From Sulfurimonas gotlandica GD1 (GTDB lineage: Bacteria; Campylobacterota; Campylobacteria; Campylobacterales; Sulfurimonadaceae), in contig NZ_AFRZ01000001.1 of the NCBI RefSeq assembly GCF_000242915.1, positions 2,790,001-2,854,000 of the forward strand: 64,000 nt of DNA, written 5' to 3'. Numbering within the stretch: position 1 is the first letter of the stretch; each line of letters starts with the position of its first letter. Shown in pieces: positions 46,065-56,038 of this stretch. A program made the translations under genes and the position numbers. Below the pieces are notes generated by a model that had not been told where the DNA came from, made no database searches, and saw only the letters and a program-made list of their open reading frames with translations.

Positions 46065-46840
46065 ATGTCAAACTCAATAGAAATAATCTCATGGAATGTA
46101 ATGGTGTTCGTGCTGTTGCGAACAAAGAAGCTCTAAAATGGATAGATGAACGTCAACCAGACATATTATGCTTGCAAGAGATAAAAGCCCTAGAAGATCA
46201 AATACCAAAAGATATGTTTGAAAAAGAATATCAAGATATCATCGTGAACTCTGCTATAAAAAAAGGCTATAGCGGGACTATGACTTGGAGTATTCTGCAA
46301 AATAGCTATAACTCAACTTGTCTAGATATAGATACAATGGGTGAAGGCAGAATAGTTGAGACTCACTATGATGATATAGTTCTTTTCAATGTATACTTTC
46401 CAAATGGCCAAAAAGATGAAGAGAGACTTGCTTATAAGATGAAGTTTTACGATGATTTTTTAGATTATTGTGAAAAACTGCGTGAAAATGGTAAATCTAT
46501 AATTATTTGTGGGGATGTAAATACTGCTCACAAAGAGATAGATCTAAAAAATCCTAAAGCAAACTCTAAAACATCAGGTTTTTTACCTATTGAAAGAGAG
46601 TGGATGGACAAGCTGGTAAATCACGGCTATATAGACACTTTCAGGTATGTAAATGGAGATGAAATAGACAGATACAGTTGGTGGTCTTATCGCTCTGGTG
46701 CGAGACTAAAAAATGTTGGCTGGAGAATTGACTACTTCTTTATATCTGAAGATTTAGCAGAAAACTTAGAAGATGCATTTATACTAGACTATATAGAAGG
46801 CTCAGACCACTGTCCCGTTGGCATAAAACTCTCTATATAA
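46065..46840 (+). pseudogene. xth: Exodeoxyribonuclease III (xth/APE-like) gene with a one-base frameshift near its start
   Basis: An AP-endonuclease/exonuclease III gene. Translation from ATG 46065 reads MSNSIEIISWNV and then leaves frame. The body continues from 46091 in another frame as NGVRAVANKEALKW, followed by LCLQEIKAL, VYFPNG, ICGDVNTAHKEIDL and the catalytic GSDHCPVGI near the end. The expected WNVNGVRA is restored if one base is added after TGGAATGT (46088-46095). An internal ATG at 46091 could give a 249-residue protein. It would lack the first strand and the WN asparagine that helps bind metal. Either a true mutation or a sequence error. Confidence 0.8.
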
Positions 46841-46853
46841 AAGAGAGTTTTAT
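46823..46853. terminator. Bidirectional hairpin terminator after xth
   Basis: ATAAAACTCTC (46823-46833) and GAGAGTTTTAT (46843-46853) form an 11-bp perfect stem with a 9-base AT loop. A/T tails lie on both sides. It spans the xth stop codon and lies just beyond the stop of the convergent outer-membrane protein gene, so it fits a shared intrinsic terminator. Confidence 0.75.
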
Positions 46854-46856
46854 ATA

Positions 46857-47717
46857 CTAAAAGAAACTAGAAGCACTTAGATAGAAGAGTACAGTTTTAT
46901 CTTTATCTACACCATCTAGCTCATTGACTAAAGGTATTTTCACCCCAAAACCTAATGGAGCATCACCAATTATCTTACTACTATTCCAAGATAGCCACAA
47001 GTCTGCACTTTTTACTTCTCCAGTTTTTACTCCTAAAGAGCTTACACTATCAACATGAAAATACGTCAATTTAGCATTGGTAGTAACTTTATCTGTCATT
47101 AGGCAAGGCATTGCTCCACCAGCCATAAGCATATATGCGTTACCAGAATCTAAGTCATCATTAACTGTATATGATACAAGACCATGGGCTTGATACCTGC
47201 CATCCATATACTTAGTAACTCTATGAGACAAAGTAGTTGACTGTCTAATTGTACCTAGTCCTTTATCTTCATCACCCGTAATAGTTTTATACAGAAGTGT
47301 TGTGATATTATTTCCCATCATATCAGAGTACTTACCAAAGTGAAAATTTCCACCAATAGAGACATCACCAAGTCCAGTGTTTTCTTCATCAAGCATAGCA
47401 TTGTAAACTCTTAAAATAGGGACGTTAGCTTCTATTCCAAAGTTTGATCCAATATTTACTCCAACAGGTATATTTAATACTTTAATATCACCTGCACTAA
47501 TAATCTGTACTCCTACCCCAGCTAGCTTACCACTATTTATAAACTCTACTTTTGTTGGTGTAGTAATAATATCATTAACCACTGTTTGATTTGTTACATA
47601 AGTCTGCTGATCTGTCTTATCTGAGTTAGAAGGAAAATTGGCATGAGGATCATAAGAAGCTCCAAACAATAATGTAGTAGCTACTAATAATGATATTGTA
47701 ATTTTTTTCATTTTCAA
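46857..47717 (-). CDS. Outer membrane beta-barrel protein, transporter-like
   Basis: A 286-residue secreted protein with a signal peptide (MKMKKITISLLVATTLLFGA) and alternating beta strands, ending in LFYLSASSFF. The pattern of glycine/aromatic strands and LGDVSIGGNFHFGK resembles the MetA-pathway phenol-degradation/FadL-like barrel group, whose members may move hydrophobic compounds. I cannot name the ligand. A single gene with its own upstream space (47718-47837) and a TTAAAGGATTG ribosome binding site. Confidence 0.7.
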   Translation of the reverse strand: MKMKKITISLLVATTLLFGASYDPHANFPSNSDKTDQQTYVTNQTVVNDIITTPTKVEFINSGKLAGVGVQIISAGDIKVLNIPVGVNIGSNFGIEANVPILRVYNAMLDEENTGLGDVSIGGNFHFGKYSDMMGNNITTLLYKTITGDEDKGLGTIRQSTTLSHRVTKYMDGRYQAHGLVSYTVNDDLDSGNAYMLMAGGAMPCLMTDKVTTNAKLTYFHVDSVSSLGVKTGEVKSADLWLSWNSSKIIGDAPLGFGVKIPLVNELDGVDKDKTVLFYLSASSFF

Positions 47718-47837
47718 TCCTTTAATATAGTATAATTTTATGATATAACTTGTATACTTAAAAAAACTTTATATTTAATTGATTATTTATTATGATTGTT
47801 TAATTTAGTTAGTATGTTACAAAGGCTAAATAAAATA

Positions 47838-48371
47838 TTATTTAGCCTTTGGTCTAAATGCCTTTATAACATCTTCATTAGTCTCAATAAATGGACCTTC
47901 TATCAGATCTATACAGTAAGGAACAGCTGGAAATACTGCATCTAAACATTCACGAATTGACTTTGGTTTTCCTGGTAGATTTATAATCAGTGATTTTCCT
48001 CTTATTCCTGCTGTTTGACGTGAAAGAATCGCTGTTGGTACATACTGTAGACTCACTTGACGCATCAGCTCACCAAAGCCAGGCATCATCTTTTCACATA
48101 CATTCTCAGTTGCCTCAGGAGTCACATCTCTTAGTGCTGGTCCTGTTCCGCCTGTTGTAACAACCAAGCAGCACCCTTCCTCATCACAAAGCTCTTTCAT
48201 AGTTTCTTCCAGTACATCTTGCTCATCTGGTATACATCTGTAAACAATCTCAAATTTACTAACTAAATAATCTTTCATAGTATCTTGTATAGCCACACCA
48301 GAGATATCTTCATATATCCCTTTACTAGCTCTGTCACTTGCTGTTATTACGCCTATTTTAATTTCACTCAT
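47838..48371 (-). CDS. mog: Molybdopterin adenylyltransferase (MogA-like)
   Basis: Adenylates molybdopterin before molybdenum insertion. The 177-residue protein has GVITASDRASKGIYEDISG at the N-terminus and the MPT-binding VVTTGGTGPALRDVTPEAT loop, then MPGFGELMRQVS. It is the last gene of the aroB-to-mog run, 25 bases after bioV. Molybdoenzymes are common in this phylum (e.g. nitrate reductase). Confidence 0.92.
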   Translation of the reverse strand: MSEIKIGVITASDRASKGIYEDISGVAIQDTMKDYLVSKFEIVYRCIPDEQDVLEETMKELCDEEGCCLVVTTGGTGPALRDVTPEATENVCEKMMPGFGELMRQVSLQYVPTAILSRQTAGIRGKSLIINLPGKPKSIRECLDAVFPAVPYCIDLIEGPFIETNEDVIKAFRPKAK

Positions 48372-48396
48372 AATTATGTATTCCTTTTATATTTTA

Positions 48397-48918
48397 TTAG
48401 TTTAGTTGTAAAAAATGGTTTGCTTCTTTTATGTATGTCACAGATGCTACCTCTAAAAACAATTCTCTTGCACCTTCTACATCAATTATCTTATCTTTTC
48501 CACCAAGATATACTTCTATTCTCACACCTTTGGCAACAAGCTTTTGCAACTCTTCTAAGTCCCATTCATAACTAAGCAACTCGTCAAGCTCCTCTGATGT
48601 ACTTTTTTTAAATTCAACTATTTTTTTCTCATATGGATCAAAACACGAATCAATAAAATGTTTCATATACTGCAATCTATCTTTAGAATGAGAAAGCATC
48701 TGTAATCTTTTAAACTTAGTATCTTTTGTTTGAAAAAAAGCTGGAGAAAGCAGTTGCAGAGTATCTACTCTTTTACCAGATGCTAATTGTTCTTTTGCAT
48801 AATTAAACGCTTTTATAGCTCCATAACTAAAGCCAGATACACAGTATGCTGATCTATTTAAATATTTATCAAAAAGGTATTCTTCATTTTTAAGTGAAAA
48901 TCCACTATAAAACTGCAT
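48397..48918 (-). CDS. bioV: Pimeloyl-ACP methyl ester esterase, BioV-like
   Basis: A small alpha/beta hydrolase of 173 residues resembling BioV, the BioH-replacing biotin-pathway esterase found in Helicobacter and relatives. The nucleophile Ser is in VSGFSYGAIKAF, the Asp in YLGGKDKIID, and the His in KEANHFLQ at the end. The short length, without the usual lid, is characteristic. It would release pimeloyl-ACP for biotin synthesis. It overlaps the FtsH-like gene by 14 bases. Confidence 0.8.
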   Translation of the reverse strand: MQFYSGFSLKNEEYLFDKYLNRSAYCVSGFSYGAIKAFNYAKEQLASGKRVDTLQLLSPAFFQTKDTKFKRLQMLSHSKDRLQYMKHFIDSCFDPYEKKIVEFKKSTSEELDELLSYEWDLEELQKLVAKGVRIEVYLGGKDKIIDVEGARELFLEVASVTYIKEANHFLQLN

Positions 48919-50548
48919 CTATCTCTTTTCTCACATCAGCTTTTGTGATGCTTTCTCTTTCTATTAATACATCTTCAACTGCTTGCATAGCACTAGTCAT
49001 AGATTCTAAAAGCAATTTTGTCTCATTATATAATCTACTCATTAAAATTCTATTCTCTTCATCTGTAGAGATTAAAGATGAACCCATTCCATAATCTTTT
49101 AACATCTTTGTAACTAGTTCTTTGGCTTCATCCAAATCTGCTTTAGCACTACTTGCATGTTCACCGTATTTTATGTCAGATGCTACCATTCCAGATAAAA
49201 GCATCTTCACTCTTGATTCTAATTCATGCTTAATTAGTGGCTCATCAATGCTTGGTGTCAGTTTTTCATTTGATAGCATCAGCTTCTCAAATGGGAGATC
49301 AAAGTAAGTAGCACATATAGCTTTAGCCGCTTGATATGTAACACGATAGGCTTTTTGTTTATCACTTAGCATCTGAAGCCTTTTCTTACCAAACATAACC
49401 TTATCTTTTACCTGATGAAAGTGCTCTGTATTTACCTGAAAATCATTTTGTCTAAGAGCAAGAAGTGCTGCTTCATTTACAAGAGCAGCAAGAGATGCGC
49501 CGTTAAAGCCTACTGTCATATTTGCGACTGCCATTACATCTAGGTTATGAGGAACTTTATTAAGGTATTTTTCTAAGATAGAAACTCTCTCTCTTTTTGT
49601 TGGAAGTTCTACAAATACTCTTCTATCAAATCTACCAGCACGAAGAAGTGCTGAGTCTAGGACATCTATCTTGTTTGTAGCAGCAATTACAATTATTCCG
49701 CTTTGACTCTCAAACCCATCCATCTCAGTAAGAAGTTGATTTAAAGTAGCTTCACGCTCATCATTTCTCTGCCCATCTCTTTTTTTACCGACAGCATCTA
49801 TCTCATCTATAAATATGATTGATGGAGAATTATTTTTTGCAGCATGAAAAAGCTCATGTACTCTTTTAGCACCCATTCCTACATATATCTGAACAAATGA
49901 AGCTCCACTTTGATAGAAAAACGGAACCCCCGCTTCATGTGCCACGGCCTTTGCAATCATCGTCTTTCCAACACCTGGAGGCCCAACTAGTAATACGCCG
50001 CGAGGCATTCTAGCTCCGAAACTTTTATAGCGCGCAGGCTTTTTCATAAAGTCTATAATCTCTTCAAGTTCCATTTTTACATCACTGATACCACCAATGT
50101 CACTAAACTTAACATCACTTTTTATAGCTTCAACCGGAGTGTTTTGAGCAATATCTAATCTTGAAGCGGAAGAGACACCACCACCTTCAAAAAGAGGTGA
50201 TTTTTTCTGCCACCACCTAAGCAACAGTGTTCCCAAGCCCAAAAACAAAACACCAAAGAGAATATAGACTATTACACTAGACCCAGAATCAACTTCCACT
50301 TTGTAGTTTACAAACATCTTAGGTGTAACTTGAGAAGAAGCAATCTTATAAAATTCATTATCCGTTTTCAGGTATACATAATCTTTAGTTACTGTAACAC
50401 TTTTTACAGAATGGTTCTCCAGAATTTTCTGAGCATTATGCAGAGTAATATCAGATGCGTTATCTCTTAGTATTGCAAATAAGACCAAAGCAATTATTAT
50501 AAATGCCGAAGCATAAAGTAAAACTCTGTTTATTTTAGAGTTTGGCAT
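48905..50548 (-). CDS. FtsH-like AAA+ membrane ATPase lacking the protease zinc motif
   Basis: A 547-residue membrane protein with two N-terminal helices (about 8-26 and 91-110) and a full AAA module. The module has Walker A GPPGVGKT at 189-196, Walker B SIIFIDEIDAVGKKRDG, and the second region of homology with LRAGRFDRRV. The C-terminal domain aligns with the FtsH M41 peptidase, but the HEAGH zinc motif is replaced by YQAAK (405-409), so it should not cleave proteins. It may unfold or remodel membrane proteins. The gene overlaps mtaB by 14 bases and bioV by 14 bases. Confidence 0.88.
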   Translation of the reverse strand: MPNSKINRVLLYASAFIIIALVLFAILRDNASDITLHNAQKILENHSVKSVTVTKDYVYLKTDNEFYKIASSQVTPKMFVNYKVEVDSGSSVIVYILFGVLFLGLGTLLLRWWQKKSPLFEGGGVSSASRLDIAQNTPVEAIKSDVKFSDIGGISDVKMELEEIIDFMKKPARYKSFGARMPRGVLLVGPPGVGKTMIAKAVAHEAGVPFFYQSGASFVQIYVGMGAKRVHELFHAAKNNSPSIIFIDEIDAVGKKRDGQRNDEREATLNQLLTEMDGFESQSGIIVIAATNKIDVLDSALLRAGRFDRRVFVELPTKRERVSILEKYLNKVPHNLDVMAVANMTVGFNGASLAALVNEAALLALRQNDFQVNTEHFHQVKDKVMFGKKRLQMLSDKQKAYRVTYQAAKAICATYFDLPFEKLMLSNEKLTPSIDEPLIKHELESRVKMLLSGMVASDIKYGEHASSAKADLDEAKELVTKMLKDYGMGSSLISTDEENRILMSRLYNETKLLLESMTSAMQAVEDVLIERESITKADVRKEIDAVL

Positions 50549-51782
50549 GATTGAATTCTCCTCTTACTTCATAGTTTTCTATATTTACCCAGTTTCCAAG
50601 AAGGTCTTCATCTGACTCAACTACAATCTTATTGAAATGCTGATCATGTCCTATAAATAGAGAATCTTTTTGACTTTCTAGTAAAACTTCCAGTTCACCA
50701 CTAAAAGCTTTTCTGAAATTTAGATTCTTTTGCTTGATGATCTCTTCCAACTCATGCAAACGCTCCTTTGCAACTTTGCCATTAACTTCTGGCTTTAACG
50801 TTGCAGAAGGAGTACCATCGCGCTTAGAATATGTAAAAGCATGCAAATGTGTCAATGGCAAATCTCTTACATTTACCATAGCTTCATCCCAAAGCTCTTT
50901 ACTCTCCCCTGGATGACCTGTAATAAAATCAGTCCCGATTGCAAAACCTTTAGATGCTAGAAATTCAAACAATTCTCTATCTTGCTTATATACATTTCTT
51001 CTATTCATTATACGAAGCATCTCTGGAGATGTATGTTGCAGTGCAATATGAAGATGCTTTTCAAGCCATGGTTCGTCTAGTATCTCTTTAAATTCATCAC
51101 TTACCTGAATAGGTTCTACACTTCCTAGTCTTATGCGTCTAACTCCACGAATTTGTGAAATCTTTTTCATAAGTTTTGCTACAGAAGTTCCTGTTTTTTG
51201 TCCATAACTGCCAACATTTGTGCCAGTTAAAATGAATTCTCCAAAACCATTTAAAGCAAGTCTAGTTATTTGCTCTAAAATTCTGCCTTCATCCATACTT
51301 CTCGCATCACCGCGAACAAACGGGATGATACAGTAGGAGCAACGGAAGTTACATCCTTCTTGGATTTTTATAAACGCTCTGCTCTTACCTACAAAGTCAT
51401 CAACAACAGCTTCATCTATATGGTTTAAGTCACCTGGATCGTAAAAAGGTTTTTGAGTAGATAAAAGAGAATTAATCTTTAGTTTTTCACTCTGCCCAAA
51501 TACTCCGTGGACTCTTCCTGATTCCAAAAGACTTTCACCCTTGGTATGTGCGCCACAACCAGTTAAAAAAACTTTGGCATTCATAGTCTTTTCTACATGC
51601 GAGAGGTATGAGCGAACATGAGAATCAGCTCCGTTTGTAACTGTACATGAGTTTATAACTACAGCATCTGCTTCCTGCTCATCTTGTGTAATCTCATAGT
51701 CTTTTAAGGCACTCATCATAACTTGAGAATCATAAAGATTTGTTCTGCAGCCAAAAGTTTTAAAAAATACTTTCTTCTTCAA
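50535..51782 (-). CDS. mtaB: tRNA (N6-threonylcarbamoyladenosine-C2)-methylthiotransferase MtaB
   Basis: Radical-SAM enzyme of 415 residues that adds a methylthio group to t6A37 of tRNA. The N-terminal UPF0004 domain has its three cluster cysteines (TFGCRTNLYDS, NSCTVTNGAD and LTGCGAHTKG), followed by the radical-SAM motif GCNFRCSYCIIPFVRGDARS. A C-terminal TRAM-like tail is present. It adjoins mscS with no gap and overlaps the FtsH-like gene by 14 bases. Confidence 0.92.
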   Translation of the reverse strand: MKKKVFFKTFGCRTNLYDSQVMMSALKDYEITQDEQEADAVVINSCTVTNGADSHVRSYLSHVEKTMNAKVFLTGCGAHTKGESLLESGRVHGVFGQSEKLKINSLLSTQKPFYDPGDLNHIDEAVVDDFVGKSRAFIKIQEGCNFRCSYCIIPFVRGDARSMDEGRILEQITRLALNGFGEFILTGTNVGSYGQKTGTSVAKLMKKISQIRGVRRIRLGSVEPIQVSDEFKEILDEPWLEKHLHIALQHTSPEMLRIMNRRNVYKQDRELFEFLASKGFAIGTDFITGHPGESKELWDEAMVNVRDLPLTHLHAFTYSKRDGTPSATLKPEVNGKVAKERLHELEEIIKQKNLNFRKAFSGELEVLLESQKDSLFIGHDQHFNKIVVESDEDLLGNWVNIENYEVRGEFNHAKL

Positions 51783-53423
51783 CTATACAACCTCATTTGT
51801 ATCAAAAGGAGCTTCTCTTCTCTCATCTTGAATATGTAACTTTTGAGTTGGATACGCAATAGTTATATCATCTGCAGCATTAAATGCATCTACAATCTCA
51901 ACAGAGATAACACTCCTTAGAGTCAGTGTTGCATAAGCATTTGTCAAGTACCATGAATCAATAGATATACCGTTAGGTTGTATAAATGAAAAGATTCTAG
52001 GCTCTACATTTGTATTTTTAAGACTATACTGATTTCTAAGTTTATTTAGCTGTTTTCTTGTAATATCTGTGTATCCCTTAGAATATTTTTTAACTATCTC
52101 TTTAGCTAGATGCATTGCTTTTTTATGATTTGAATCAAACGTTATAGTTATAGCAACACCATCCCAAACAGTTTTTAAAGAAGAGTGAGTATAGTTTGCT
52201 ATCATGTTCGTAAAAACATAATTATTTGGAACAAATATTATTCTTCCTGCTCTTCTGTTGTTCATAATCGATGTAAGTGTAATATCTTCCAGTATTGTCA
52301 TACGAAGAAGTGAGATATCCATAACATCTCCAACATATTTCATGCTACCCATATCTACACGAATTCTATCGCCAACATGAATACTTCCACCAATAACTAT
52401 TACAAGCCATCCCAACATACTCATAAACCAATCTTTCATAGCAATGGCGATACCCGCAGATGCAAAACCTAAGATTGTAACGAGATAACTGGCATTTTCA
52501 ATGTAGTTAAAAAACACGATTAAAATAATCAAAGTAACATTAATAAATGTAATGATTTTATTTGCCATATAAAATCGTTCATTATCTGTAATATATTTTT
52601 TGACAAAGAATTTAAGCAGAAAAAAGATAAAAAACACAACTAAAACAACTACACCGATTTTAGCAAGTTTTATTACTTGAACTTCAATATCTTTATTTAT
52701 ATTTATCTCTATTATCTCTAGTCTTTTCTGGTAAAGTTCCGCAGTAACGATCATTGTATCTAGTGCTGTCTCAAATCTATCTATCTGCTTAAGCTTAGCT
52801 TCTGAATCTTTTACATATTCCTTGTTGATATCTAAGGTAGCTATCTCTTTATAGATAGTATTTTCTTTATGCAAAAGAGCAATCAAATCCGTCAACTCAT
52901 CTTTTCTTATTATATAGTCATTATAATCAGCATAAAGTGTTTTGATAAGAGAAAAGCCTGTAAATATATCAAAAGGATTAGTTATACTTGGTTTATCCTC
53001 AATGATTGGAGGAGTAATTATTTTTGAAAAAGGTGCGCTATCTTTTTCTTTTAATTTTTCTATTTGTGAAGTTAAAATCTTCTCTTTTGAAATTAGAGCA
53101 TTTAGTTCATCTTGTTGACTTAGGGTTTTTTTTCTTATTTTCTGAAGATATTTTATACGTTCTTTTATCGTCTGTAGAGAATTTCTAACATCTAAAGATG
53201 TGAGATAAGAAGCATAACTTTTAGTCCATACTTTCTCTTCTGATATCTCATTCTCAATCTTTTGCAAAACTTTTAAATGATCAGAAATTCTACTAATTCT
53301 TTCTTTTTCTTTCTGAACTTCCAGTTCTTTGAGTTCTGTTTTACTTAGTGTTGATTTATCTTCTGTAACTTCTGCAAAAAGTACAGATGCAAGAAACAAA
53401 AAGGCAAAGAGTATTTTTTTCAC
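51783..53423 (-). CDS. MscS-family mechanosensitive ion channel
   Basis: A 546-residue inner-membrane channel with a signal peptide (MKKILFAFLFLASVLFA) and a long periplasmic coiled region (about 25-230). Three or more helices lead to the pore-lining helix, with SAGIAIAMKDWFMSMLGWLVI and GGSIHVGDRIRVD typical of MscS. The cytoplasmic beta and C-terminal domains follow. It would open on membrane stretch and release solutes. The start abuts the aroB stop with no spacing and the stop abuts mtaB. Confidence 0.9.
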   Translation of the reverse strand: MKKILFAFLFLASVLFAEVTEDKSTLSKTELKELEVQKEKERISRISDHLKVLQKIENEISEEKVWTKSYASYLTSLDVRNSLQTIKERIKYLQKIRKKTLSQQDELNALISKEKILTSQIEKLKEKDSAPFSKIITPPIIEDKPSITNPFDIFTGFSLIKTLYADYNDYIIRKDELTDLIALLHKENTIYKEIATLDINKEYVKDSEAKLKQIDRFETALDTMIVTAELYQKRLEIIEININKDIEVQVIKLAKIGVVVLVVFFIFFLLKFFVKKYITDNERFYMANKIITFINVTLIILIVFFNYIENASYLVTILGFASAGIAIAMKDWFMSMLGWLVIVIGGSIHVGDRIRVDMGSMKYVGDVMDISLLRMTILEDITLTSIMNNRRAGRIIFVPNNYVFTNMIANYTHSSLKTVWDGVAITITFDSNHKKAMHLAKEIVKKYSKGYTDITRKQLNKLRNQYSLKNTNVEPRIFSFIQPNGISIDSWYLTNAYATLTLRSVISVEIVDAFNAADDITIAYPTQKLHIQDERREAPFDTNEVV

Positions 53424-54473
53424 TTACACTTCCCCGAACTTATTTAAAACAGAAATAACAACTTCCATTTTTACACTATCCGTAATACTTACATCACCTA
53501 TCCCCACGGGGATAATAAATGTAATATTGCTATCTGAACTCTTTTTATCCAAAAAGAATGTCTCATAAAAATTATCGCTATTTTTAACATTATAAGTTGT
53601 AGGAAGATCGTATTTTTCTAAAAGAGCTTTAACTCTTGAAGCTTCTTCTACGCTCATTAAACCCATGCTTATTGCTGTCTCATTGGCCATAACCATGCCG
53701 ATAGCTACTGCTTCACCGTGAAGATACTTTTTATATTTTGTCTCATTTTCTATAACATGACCAAAAGTATGTCCATAGTTAAGTGCAGCTCGCAATCCAT
53801 GTTCTTTTTCATCTTTAGCTACTACATCTGCTTTTGTTTGAACAGCCTGCTTAATTGCTTCTTGAAGAACATCAGGATTTTTAAGATCAGCACTCTCCAG
53901 AAATTCAAAGAAACCTCTGTTAAAAGTTACAGCCATCTTAACAATCTCTGCTACACCGGCACCAAATTCACGAGAAGGAAGAGTTGTTAAAAAATGAGGA
54001 TCAATATATACTGCTTTAGGCTGATGGAAAGCTCCTATTAAGTTTTTTCCATAAGAGTTATTCATCCCTGTTTTTCCACCAACACTTGCATCTACTTGAG
54101 AGAGAAGTGTAGTTGGAATTTGAATAAAGTCTATTCCTCTTTGATAGATGCTAGCCGCATAACCAGTCATATCACCTATAACACCTCCACCAAAAGCTAT
54201 AAGCATTGACTTACGGTTAAAACGGTGGTTAAATAGAGACTCAAGGATAGTATCTATGCTCTCCTGATTTTTATACTCTTCTCCATCTGAAACAGTAATT
54301 ATATAAAGCTCTTTAGCACTTATTTTACTAAGAAGGTATGCCAGATGCAAACCTGCCACTTTAGGGTTCGTTACTATTGCTACTTTAGTGTCAAAATGAG
54401 TTTTAGTAAGAGAGTCTATAGTAATATTATATGAGTTATCGACAACTTTTTTTAGGGGGATGTTTACTTGCAT
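53424..54473 (-). CDS. aroB: 3-dehydroquinate synthase
   Basis: Second enzyme of the shikimate pathway (DAHP to 3-dehydroquinate), using NAD+ and Zn2+ or Co2+. The 349-residue protein has AFGGGVIGDMTGYAAS, QIPTTLLSQVDASVGGKTG and the metal-binding NYGHTFGHVIE. It heads the compact six-gene minus-strand operon aroB-mscS-mtaB-ftsH-like-bioV-mog. Confidence 0.96.
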   Translation of the reverse strand: MQVNIPLKKVVDNSYNITIDSLTKTHFDTKVAIVTNPKVAGLHLAYLLSKISAKELYIITVSDGEEYKNQESIDTILESLFNHRFNRKSMLIAFGGGVIGDMTGYAASIYQRGIDFIQIPTTLLSQVDASVGGKTGMNNSYGKNLIGAFHQPKAVYIDPHFLTTLPSREFGAGVAEIVKMAVTFNRGFFEFLESADLKNPDVLQEAIKQAVQTKADVVAKDEKEHGLRAALNYGHTFGHVIENETKYKKYLHGEAVAIGMVMANETAISMGLMSVEEASRVKALLEKYDLPTTYNVKNSDNFYETFFLDKKSSDSNITFIIPVGIGDVSITDSVKMEVVISVLNKFGEV

Positions 54474-54550
54474 TATATATCCAAAATTTTTAATTAATTA
54501 ATTGAATATATAATACTTAAAAAAGAGTAAAAAAAAGCTAAATCATGCTT

Positions 54551-55957
54551 CTACAGCTGAACAGGTATAAAAATTTGATGATAATTATCTAGTTTATAAT
54601 AAAGTTTTTCACTATCTGTTGATAAAAACGAGTAAATTCGTCTTTTTGTCAACTTTTGCGTAAATGGCAATATGTGAACAAAATTGTCCTTTTGCCTAAG
54701 CGTTCTAATCGGATTTTGGTTCTCTTTAATAACCTTAATACTTTTAGAAAAAATTGTTGCTAGATTATAATAATGCTCTATTACTTGTTCTTTTTCTTCT
54801 TGATGCTCGTTCATATAGTTATATATTTCTAAATTAAATCCCATCTGCTCAGAAATATCAAATATAGTAGCAGATATTTTTTCCAAGTCACGGTTATCAC
54901 TTAGTATAATAGCGGCATCTTTAACACTGGAAAATGACCTATCTGAGAGCTTTAGTACCGGAACATGTGACTCATAAAGAGTTTTCCTTATGCGATAGTT
55001 TGCGAACATTTCAGCAGATACTATTACAAGCCCTATATGGTAAGCTTTTATATCATTGTAAAATGTATTTCTCAAATCACGAGACTCATATTCTATGTCA
55101 ACTACTACATTGTTATCTCTAAACTCTTTGATGTATTGAAGAGTAGCTATATTACTTGGATTTACCACTTTAATTACGAGGTCATGCTTGAACTTTTTAT
55201 GAGCAAACACTGCTCTTCTAATAAGCTCTTTTATAGTTGATAAGTTAACGATATTCATATCTACATATAGAAAGATATTTGATCCAAACGGTTCAGGAAA
55301 TTGTCCAAGTTCTCTTTTAATTGCACGATAAACTGATTTAAGAACTGCTGGCTCACCAACCAATACAAGAAGATCATTTGGCTGTATCATTCTTCTTCTT
55401 GATGGCATTAGAAGTTTTCTGTTTCTGTATAGTGCAACAATGCGCCAATTTTTCTGCTCTATTACACCAATATGTCTATAAACGAACGAACTTCCAAATG
55501 GAACTAAAACTTCCATTATCTCACCCTCGCCTATTCCAACATTTTGTGCAATTACAGGAACATTTGGAAGATAGTCTAAAAGTCTAGATGCTAAAAGCTC
55601 ATTTGCATTAACCATAACAACATCTGTATCTTCATTTTTCATATCCCATTGATTTAAAACTATTACACGAAGATGCTTTTTAACAAGTTTAATGTTTTTA
55701 ATAGTATTTTCAACATCAAGCTGACTATCCATTGCAATAATAACTTGAACAAATTCCATTTTAAGAAGGTTTGAGAGTTTATAAAAGCTTGTTGGATCAA
55801 ACTCATAAAACTTAAAACGTGCTGGATTCACGTCTTCATACTCTCTAGATTTCAACTCAACTACATAGTAAATATTTTCACTGGTGTAAGTTTTTAAAAC
55901 TCTTTGTATGAAATGTTCTCCGGCAGTACCGTCACTAATTATTAAAATTTTTTTCAA
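54551..55957 (-). CDS. TrkA-type NAD-binding/TrkA-C protein (COG3400-like)
   Basis: A 468-residue soluble protein. Residues of about 1-125 look like a Rossmann/TrkA-N fold (KKILIISDGTAGEHFIQRVL and VQVIIAMDSQLD). Residues of about 135-215 match a TrkA-C (RCK) ligand domain with PNDLLVLVGEPAVLKSVY. The C-terminal half is characteristic of a Campylobacterota family filed as COG3400. Such proteins gate potassium or other ion transport, but no channel gene adjoins it. It lies 77 bases upstream of aroB. Confidence 0.78.
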   Translation of the reverse strand: MKKILIISDGTAGEHFIQRVLKTYTSENIYYVVELKSREYEDVNPARFKFYEFDPTSFYKLSNLLKMEFVQVIIAMDSQLDVENTIKNIKLVKKHLRVIVLNQWDMKNEDTDVVMVNANELLASRLLDYLPNVPVIAQNVGIGEGEIMEVLVPFGSSFVYRHIGVIEQKNWRIVALYRNRKLLMPSRRRMIQPNDLLVLVGEPAVLKSVYRAIKRELGQFPEPFGSNIFLYVDMNIVNLSTIKELIRRAVFAHKKFKHDLVIKVVNPSNIATLQYIKEFRDNNVVVDIEYESRDLRNTFYNDIKAYHIGLVIVSAEMFANYRIRKTLYESHVPVLKLSDRSFSSVKDAAIILSDNRDLEKISATIFDISEQMGFNLEIYNYMNEHQEEKEQVIEHYYNLATIFSKSIKVIKENQNPIRTLRQKDNFVHILPFTQKLTKRRIYSFLSTDSEKLYYKLDNYHQIFIPVQL

Positions 55958-56038
55958 ATTATACTCTGCTAGCTTAAAATTTTTATTATTATATCATTTT
56001 TAGAGTGGTCTTAACTTAGAGCAAACATATGCTTACAA

